A DNA stretch of 64,000 bases from Halomarina rubra (lineage in GTDB: Archaea; Halobacteriota; Halobacteria; Halobacteriales; Haloarculaceae). The DNA is taken from positions 419,307 through 483,306 of the forward strand of contig NZ_JALXFV010000002.1 of assembly GCF_023699475.1 (NCBI RefSeq), given 5' to 3'. The translations under genes and the position numbers were made by a program. Positions 59,528 to 64,000 of this stretch are shown piece by piece. The stretch's first letter is position 1; each line of letters opens with the position of its first letter. Below the pieces are notes generated by a model, which was given only the letters and a program-made list of their open reading frames with translations, was not told where the DNA came from and searched no databases.

Positions 59528-60415
59528 TCAGTAGTGCCAGGGGTAGTCGTCGAAGTCCGGGTCACGGCCTTCGACGAACGCGTCGCGGCCCTCGGCGGCC
59601 TCGTCGGTCATGTACCCCAGTCGCGTCGCCTCGCCCGCGAACACCTGCTGGCCAACGAGTCCGTCCGAGTCGAGGTTGAACGCGTACTTCAGCATCCGCA
59701 TGGCGGTGGGCGATTTGGAGTTGATCTCTGCGCCCCACTCCAGTGCGGTCTCCTCCAGGTCGTCGTGAGGGACGGCTTCGTTGACCATGCCCATGTCGGC
59801 GGCCTCCTCGGCGGAGTAGGTCTTGCCGAGGAAGAACACCTCGCGGGCTTTCTTCTGCCCGACCTGTTGGGCGAGGTACGCCGAGCCGAACCCGGCGTCG
59901 AAGCTCGCCACGTCGGGGTCGGTCTGGAGGAACTTCGCGTGCTCCGCGCTCGCGAGCGTGAGGTCACAGACGACGTGCAGCGAGTGACCGCCGCCGACCG
60001 CCCAGCCGGGCACGACGGCGACGACGGGTTTGGGCATGAACCGGATGGCCCGCTGGACTTCGAGGATGTGGAGGCGACCCGTCTCGGAGGCACCCTCCTC
60101 GTCGCCCTCGTACTGGTAGCCGTCGCCGCCGCGGATGCGCTGGTCGCCGCCCGACGAGAACGCCCAGCCGCCGTCCTTCGAGGAGGGGCCGTTGCCGGTG
60201 ACGAGCACACAGCCCACGTCCGTCTGGCGTTTGGCGTGGTCGAGCGCGGTGTGGAGTTCGTCGACCGTTCGTGGTCGGAACGCGTTGCGCACGTCGGGGC
60301 GGTCGAACGCGATACGCACCGTCCCCTGCTCGCGGGCGCGGTGGTAGGTCACGTCCTCGAAGTCGAAGCCCTCGACGGGGTCCCAGCGGTCGGGGTCGAA
60401 GATGTCCGAAACCAT
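59528..60415 (-). CDS. menB: 1,4-dihydroxy-2-naphthoyl-CoA synthase (MenB)
   Basis: 295 residues of the crotonase fold. MenB marks are FRPRTVDEL, the flexible loop SSGGDQRIRGGDGYQYEGD, the oxyanion loop WAVGGGHSLHVVCDLTLASAEHAKFLQTDPDVASFDAGFGSAYLA, and the C-terminal NLDSDGLVGQQVFAGEATRLGYMT. It closes the second ring of menaquinone from o-succinylbenzoyl-CoA. The bicarbonate-or-Asp position is the Asp of TDPDVASFD. A TATA box lies 23-31 nt upstream. Here menB sits 1 kb from menD and menF, on the same strand, with two unrelated genes between. Confidence 0.95.
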   Translation of the reverse strand: MVSDIFDPDRWDPVEGFDFEDVTYHRAREQGTVRIAFDRPDVRNAFRPRTVDELHTALDHAKRQTDVGCVLVTGNGPSSKDGGWAFSSGGDQRIRGGDGYQYEGDEEGASETGRLHILEVQRAIRFMPKPVVAVVPGWAVGGGHSLHVVCDLTLASAEHAKFLQTDPDVASFDAGFGSAYLAQQVGQKKAREVFFLGKTYSAEEAADMGMVNEAVPHDDLEETALEWGAEINSKSPTAMRMLKYAFNLDSDGLVGQQVFAGEATRLGYMTDEAAEGRDAFVEGRDPDFDDYPWHY

Positions 60416-60437
60416 ACGAGGGCTGCGTGTGGCCGCT

Positions 60438-60446
60438 CGAAAAAGG
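60438..60446 (-). promoter_or_regulatory. TATA box of menB
   Basis: The minus strand reads CCTTTTTCG, 23-31 nt upstream of the ATG at 60415, implying a leaderless message. Confidence 0.65.
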
Positions 60447-60472
60447 TTGCCACAGGCGCGTCGTGTGGCGTT

Positions 60473-60496
60473 AGGTGTCGGGGTGTTGGGGTGTCG
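60473..60496. repeat. Three imperfect GT-rich octamers between menB and the HTH gene
   Basis: AGGTGTCG, GGGTGTTG and GGGTGTCG in tandem, within the 246-nt divergent promoter region. They could be operator-like direct repeats. Confidence 0.4.
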
Positions 60497-60661
60497 GCGT
60501 CCGTGTTAGCGTCGGGGGCGGTCGACCGAGTAGTAGTGTCCGTGTCGACGTTCGAGCGCCACCGGTCGTTTCGGATTTCGAGTACGTCGTTCGCCCCCTC
60601 TTGAGTCACCGGCAGACTCCGCCGACACGACCATCCGGGTGTTCGCGAAGTCTGTGGTACG

Positions 60662-61006
60662 ATGTCCCCCGGATGCTCCACCCCCGGCTCGGCGTCGACC
60701 GACGAGCGAACCGCGCTGCACGACGCGATGGCCCACCTCCACCGGCGGTGGGTCGTCGACGCGCTCGACACCTACGGCAGCCTCGACCTCTCGGCGCTCG
60801 CCGCACACGTCGTCCGTCGCGAGGAGGCGGCGGACGCGTCCGCCACGGACTCCATCGCCGTCGGTCTCTACCACAACCACCTCCCGAAACTCGACAGCGC
60901 CGGGTTCGTCGAGTTCGACGCCGAAGAGCGGGTGGCCGCGCCCGGCGAGCGAATCGAGACGACGGCCGCCCGCCTCGATGCGACCGGCCTCGCCCTCTCG
61001 GACTGA
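60662..61006 (+). CDS. DUF7344-like winged-helix protein
   Basis: 114 residues. The pattern HDAMAHLHRRWVVDAL, LDLSALAAHVVRREE and then YHNHLPKLDSAGFVEFD is the haloarchaeal DUF7344 winged helix, a likely DNA-binding domain with the recognition contact near the YHNHLPKL helix. The N-terminal 15 residues are disordered. It is divergent from menB with a 246-nt spacer containing the GT-rich octamers, so menB is its most plausible target by position (inference). Confidence 0.82.
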   Translation: MSPGCSTPGSASTDERTALHDAMAHLHRRWVVDALDTYGSLDLSALAAHVVRREEAADASATDSIAVGLYHNHLPKLDSAGFVEFDAEERVAAPGERIETTAARLDATGLALSD

Positions 61007-61007
61007 T

Positions 61008-61382
61008 TCAGGCCGTCTCCAGCGTCAGCAGTGCGCCGACGACGACGCCGGCAGCTACGGTCATTCCCGCTGCGACGAGGCCGACCAGGACCGCTCCTTC
61101 GACGAGCAGCGCGTAGAGGAGGACGACGAGCGACACCGCCACCGCACCGGCGACGGGCCAGCGGACGACCGCCAGCCCTCGTTCGCTCGCGTAGGCGAAC
61201 CCCAGCCAACTCAGTCCCACCCAGACGACGGCGACGGAGACGACGGCGACCCCGAGGACGGGCACTCCCTCGATGAGCACCGTGAACGACAGCACGGCCA
61301 GGGCGAACAGGGCGAGAGCGGCCCAGAGCAGGCGTGGCAGCGGATTCATCGACTCGAAGGGGGACCGGTGGTCGGAAGCCAT
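61008..61382 (-). CDS. Four-TM membrane protein, 124 aa
   Basis: Four hydrophobic helices, at about 15-37, 40-60, 70-92 and 95-118, with short acidic N-terminus (MASDHRSPFES). No catalytic or binding motif. It lies between menB and menD and is convergent with the DUF7344 gene with only 1 nt between their ends. As menaquinone is made at the membrane a role there is possible, but nothing in the sequence tests that. Function unknown. Confidence 0.7.
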   Translation of the reverse strand: MASDHRSPFESMNPLPRLLWAALALFALAVLSFTVLIEGVPVLGVAVVSVAVVWVGLSWLGFAYASERGLAVVRWPVAGAVAVSLVVLLYALLVEGAVLVGLVAAGMTVAAGVVVGALLTLETA

Positions 61383-61462
61383 ACGGTACGTTCACGACTG
61401 TCGACAATAACGGTTGGTGTCGGCGGCGTCGGTTCTCGCTCGCTCTGCCGGAGACGACCCGC

Positions 61463-63235
61463 TCAGCCCAGCGTCTCGTGGACGCGCTCGTTCAGCGCCT
61501 CCCGGTGGCGGTGGCTCGCCTCGCTGTCGGTGCGAACCTCGACGACCTGCGTGCCCGGACTGTCGAGCGAGGCGCGGTAGGCGTCTCGGAAGCCCTCGCG
61601 CGTGTCGGTGGTGACGAACTCCAGGCCGTAGAGGTCGGCGACCGGCGAGAAGTCGAGGCCGTGGGGCGTCCGGAAGTAGCCGGTGAACGGCGGGTCGAAC
61701 CGCTCGATGGGGAGGACGCGGAAGATGCCGCCGCCGTCGTTGTTGACGAGGACGACGGTGGCGTCGACGTCCGCTCGGCTACACGCGAGTAGCCCGGTCA
61801 GGTCGTGGTAGAACGCCAGGTCGCCGGTGACGAGCACCAGCGGGTCGTCGGTGGCGTGGCCCGCGCCCAGCGCCGTCGAGGTGATGCCGTCGATGCCCGA
61901 CGCGCCGCGGTTCCCGAGGGCGGTGACGCCCGCCCCCCGCGGTCGGGCGAAGCGGTCGAGGTCGCGCACCGGCATCGAGTTCGAGACGAACAGCGTCGCC
62001 GGGTCGGGCAGGTTCGACACGGTCTCGCGGAGCACCGCGCCCTCGAACCACGTCTCGTCGGCGGCGACGAGGCTCCAGTAGTCGGCTTCGAGTGTAGCGA
62101 GACGGTCGTGCCACGCCCCTCGCCCGCGTCCGTTCCCGCGCCCACTCCCGACGCGGTCGGCGAGCGCCCACGCGAGGCGGGTCGGGTCGGCGGTGACGAG
62201 GTCGGTCGCGGTGAACGTCGCCTCGCGCCACTCCCCCGCCGGGTCGACGACGACCTGTCGCGCTCCCGAGTCCCGGAGGTAGTGGCGGAGCGGTTTCGAG
62301 GTCGGCGACGCGCCGAAGCGGAGCACGAGGTCGGGGACGTCGGCGGGGGCGGTCGGGTCGAGCGCACCGAGCCAGGAATCGTACCCTCCCGCGACGAGAA
62401 CGTCGTCGGTCTCGACGTGGTCGCCGAACCGGACGCCCGAGAGCGGGTCGGCGAGCACCGGGAACCCGGTCGCTCGTGCGAGGTCGGACAGCGCGTCGGT
62501 GTCGAGGTCGCTGTCGGGGCCGGCGACGAGCAGGCCGCGGTCGGCGTCCGCGATGGCCCGCGCGAGGCGGTCGCGCTGGTCGTCCGGTAGCGCCATCCGC
62601 CCGGGAGTCACCTCGACCCACGGTCCGTCGCGGCCCTCGACCACCTCACGGTGGTCGTCGAGGAACTCGTCGGTGACGTCGCCGTCGACGGTGGTCGGTT
62701 CGAGCGGCTTCTCGAACGGGCAGTTCAGGTGGACCGGTCCCGGGTCCGTCCCGGTCGCGGTGCCGACGGCCCGCGACAGCGCCGTCCGCAGCGCACGCAG
62801 CTTTCGGCCGTCGGCGGCGGGTTCGGGGAGCGTCCGGTACTGCCTGACGGCGTCCCCGAACAGCTTCTCCTGGTCGATGGTCTGGTTCGCGCCGCTGTCC
62901 TGGAGGACGCGCGGTCGGTCGGCCGTCAGGAGCAACATCGGGACTCTGGCCTGGTTGGCCTCGACGACGGCGGGGTGGAAGTTCGCCAGCGCGGTCCCCG
63001 AGGTGGAGACGAGCGGGACGGGTCGTCCCGTCCGTCTCGCCCGCCCGAGCGCGAAGAACGCCGCCGAGCGCTCGTCGAGCAGCGAGACGGCCTCGATACC
63101 GTCGTGTTCGGCGACCGCGACGGTCAGCGGCGTGCTTCGACTGCCCGGTGCGAGGACGGCCGTGTCGACGCCCGCCTTCGCGAGTTCGTCGGCGACGACG
63201 CGCCCCCACAGCGTGTTACGGTTGGGGACGCTCAT
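61463..63235 (-). CDS. menD: 2-succinyl-5-enolpyruvyl-6-hydroxy-3-cyclohexene-1-carboxylate synthase (MenD)
   Basis: 590 residues. ThDP enzyme with the catalytic Glu55 (SLLDERSAAFF), the arginine/serine substrate loop APGSRSTPLT, TSGTALANFHPAVVEA, and the C-terminal ThDP-binding LVTGDLAFYHDL and NNDGGGIF motifs. It adds the succinyl semialdehyde-ThDP adduct, formed from 2-oxoglutarate, to isochorismate. It overlaps the menF stop by 4 nt (ATGA at 63232-63235), so the two are co-translated in the order menF then menD. The ATG at 63235 begins MSVPNRNTLWGRVV, the family start. Confidence 0.96.
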   Translation of the reverse strand: MSVPNRNTLWGRVVADELAKAGVDTAVLAPGSRSTPLTVAVAEHDGIEAVSLLDERSAAFFALGRARRTGRPVPLVSTSGTALANFHPAVVEANQARVPMLLLTADRPRVLQDSGANQTIDQEKLFGDAVRQYRTLPEPAADGRKLRALRTALSRAVGTATGTDPGPVHLNCPFEKPLEPTTVDGDVTDEFLDDHREVVEGRDGPWVEVTPGRMALPDDQRDRLARAIADADRGLLVAGPDSDLDTDALSDLARATGFPVLADPLSGVRFGDHVETDDVLVAGGYDSWLGALDPTAPADVPDLVLRFGASPTSKPLRHYLRDSGARQVVVDPAGEWREATFTATDLVTADPTRLAWALADRVGSGRGNGRGRGAWHDRLATLEADYWSLVAADETWFEGAVLRETVSNLPDPATLFVSNSMPVRDLDRFARPRGAGVTALGNRGASGIDGITSTALGAGHATDDPLVLVTGDLAFYHDLTGLLACSRADVDATVVLVNNDGGGIFRVLPIERFDPPFTGYFRTPHGLDFSPVADLYGLEFVTTDTREGFRDAYRASLDSPGTQVVEVRTDSEASHRHREALNERVHETLG

Positions 63236-64000
63236 TCGCCGGAGGGGGTCCCGGTGTCGCCAGTGGGGGCGGTGTGGTCGGTGTCGTCGTCCGTCGCACC
63301 CGCTGCCCCGTCCCGGCGCAGTTCGTCGAGGATGGGCCGGTACTTCAGGCGGACCTCGTCCCACTCGGCGGCGGGGTCGGAGTCGCCGACGATGCCGTTG
63401 CCCGCGAACAGGGTCGCCTGCCGACCGCCGGCGACGCCCGAGCGGATGGCGACCGCGAACTCGCCGTCGCCGGCGGCGTCGAACCAGCCGACGGGCGAGG
63501 CGTACCACCCCCGGTCGAACGACTCCGTCTCGCGGATGACGCGCTGGGCGACGCGCGGCGGGAGGCCGCCGACGGCCGGCGTCGGGTGGAGCGCCTCGAC
63601 GATGTCGAGGACGTGGCCCTCGGCGTCCAGCGTCGCCTCGATGGGCGTCCGGAGGTGCTGGATGGTCGCCAACCGGTGGACGTGTTGGTCACCCACTCGA
63701 ACCTCGCCGAGCGGCGCGAGCTGTTCTCGGATGGCGTCGACGACGAGCCCCTGTTCGTGCTGGATCTTCTCGCTGTCGACGAGGTCGGCCGCGAGGTCGG
63801 CGTCCTCCTCGGGGGTGTCCCCGCGGGCGGCCGACCCCGCGAGCGCCTCGGTCCGGACCTCCCGTCCGTCGAGGTGGACGAGGCGTTCTGGCGGCGCGCC
63901 GAAGAAGCCGGCCGCGTCGGTCGGCCGGACGAGGAACCGGTAGCACTCGGGGTACGTTCGGCGCAGGCGTTCGAGGACGTCGGGGACGTCGACCTCGCCG
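63232..64000 (-). CDS. menF: Isochorismate synthase (MenF), N-terminus cut by window edge
   Basis: The visible 255 residues form the C-terminal chorismate-binding domain: FFGAPPERLVHL, EALAGSAARG, SEKIQHEQGLVVDAI, LRTPIEAT, LHPTPAVGGLP, SFDRGWYASPVGW, RSGVAGGRQATLFAGNGIVGDSDPAAEWDE. This is the MST-family pattern with the catalytic Glu, Arg and His of isochorismate synthases. It converts chorismate to isochorismate, the entry to menaquinone synthesis, and feeds MenD by co-translation. A disordered Asp/Thr tail (TDDDTDHTAPTGDTG) ends it. The N-terminal half is outside the window. Confidence 0.94.
   Translation of the reverse strand, partial: GEVDVPDVLERLRRTYPECYRFLVRPTDAAGFFGAPPERLVHLDGREVRTEALAGSAARGDTPEEDADLAADLVDSEKIQHEQGLVVDAIREQLAPLGEVRVGDQHVHRLATIQHLRTPIEATLDAEGHVLDIVEALHPTPAVGGLPPRVAQRVIRETESFDRGWYASPVGWFDAAGDGEFAVAIRSGVAGGRQATLFAGNGIVGDSDPAAEWDEVRLKYRPILDELRRDGAAGATDDDTDHTAPTGDTGTPSGE

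Larger units (their letters stand above)
59381..59532. repeat. Long-range 9-bp inverted repeat enclosing two hairpins
   Basis: ACTGAACCC at 59381-59389 pairs perfectly with GGGTTCAGT at 59524-59532. It encloses the hairpins at 59418-59440 and 59446-59468 and the G/C-rich stretch near 59484-59509, so the whole could fold as one multibranched structure. The right arm overlaps the menB stop codon. Confidence 0.5.

Noticed and set aside
1..64000. CRISPR arrays, prophage, restriction-modification or other defence genes
   Set aside because: I saw no spaced direct repeats, integrase, capsid, methyltransferase or nuclease genes of those systems.

Overview
The window is about 64 kb of a very GC-rich, gene-dense chromosome from a haloarchaeon (class Halobacteria). 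The evidence is: acidic, lysine-poor proteins throughout; TATA boxes 22-31 nt upstream of start codons (leaderless transcripts); archaeal information-processing genes (transcription factor B, RNA polymerase subunit L); halophile-type Tat lipoproteins; and haloarchaeal regulator families (bat-type HTH, DUF7344-like winged helix). I cannot assign a genus from sequence alone. The region looks like ordinary chromosome. There is no rRNA or tRNA, no CRISPR array, and no intact transposase, integrase or phage gene.

Layout. 1-6.7 kb (minus strand): a membrane-anchored HTH regulator cut by the window edge, a large FAD/Fe-S 2-hydroxyacid dehydrogenase and an AidB-like acyl-CoA dehydrogenase. 6.9-10.2 kb: a DUF1508 protein, a DrrAB-type ABC exporter and an alpha/beta hydrolase. 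10.2-11.8 kb: thymidylate synthase and dihydrofolate reductase, overlapping and translated together. 11.9-18.9 kb (plus): a cupin, a membrane-tethered propeller protein with an Ser-Asp linker, a creatininase-family enzyme, a bat-type regulator, an MBL-fold hydrolase, an anchored protein and a second ABC exporter. 18.9-24.5 kb (minus): S9 peptidase, P-loop protein with a small partner, superoxide dismutase, photolyase.

24.7-38.4 kb (plus, with one minus gene): a complete branched-chain-type ABC importer (livKHMGF), then an acyl-CoA ligase, a PaaG-like crotonase, a DsbA/FrnE-like oxidoreductase, an R2-like ligand-binding oxidase (R2lox) with every metal and cross-link residue, an acyl-CoA dehydrogenase, a winged-helix regulator, a CPBP protease and a truncated thioredoxin-reductase-like flavoprotein. 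39.1-44.3 kb (minus): a beta-oxidation operon (HADH-crotonase fusion, hotdog thioesterase, MaoC hydratase) and a second acyl-CoA ligase. With the two acyl-CoA dehydrogenases and a third ligase at 57.1 kb, the window is rich in acyl-CoA catabolism, so the importer may carry an organic or aromatic acid rather than leucine (inference).

44.3-58.7 kb is mostly housekeeping: rpoL, two small zinc-finger proteins in an overlapping pair, a zinc-ribbon/TM/CAP-like protein, hisF, purL, a PHP phosphoesterase, TFB with an overlapping zinc-ribbon gene, gatCA and the third acyl-CoA ligase. 58.7-59.5 kb is an 860-base gene-free stretch, AT-richer in its first half and full of hairpins in its second half; it is the least explained DNA here. 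59.5-64 kb carries menaquinone genes menB, menD and menF (menF cut by the window edge), with a DUF7344-like regulator and a four-TM protein between them.

The most notable items are the hairpin cluster at 59.2-59.5 kb, R2lox, the double zinc-ribbon/CAP protein, the Ser-Asp-linker propeller, and the GAGCGA-type patches that follow all three acyl-CoA ligase genes. I found no clear defence system or other wholly new multi-gene system.
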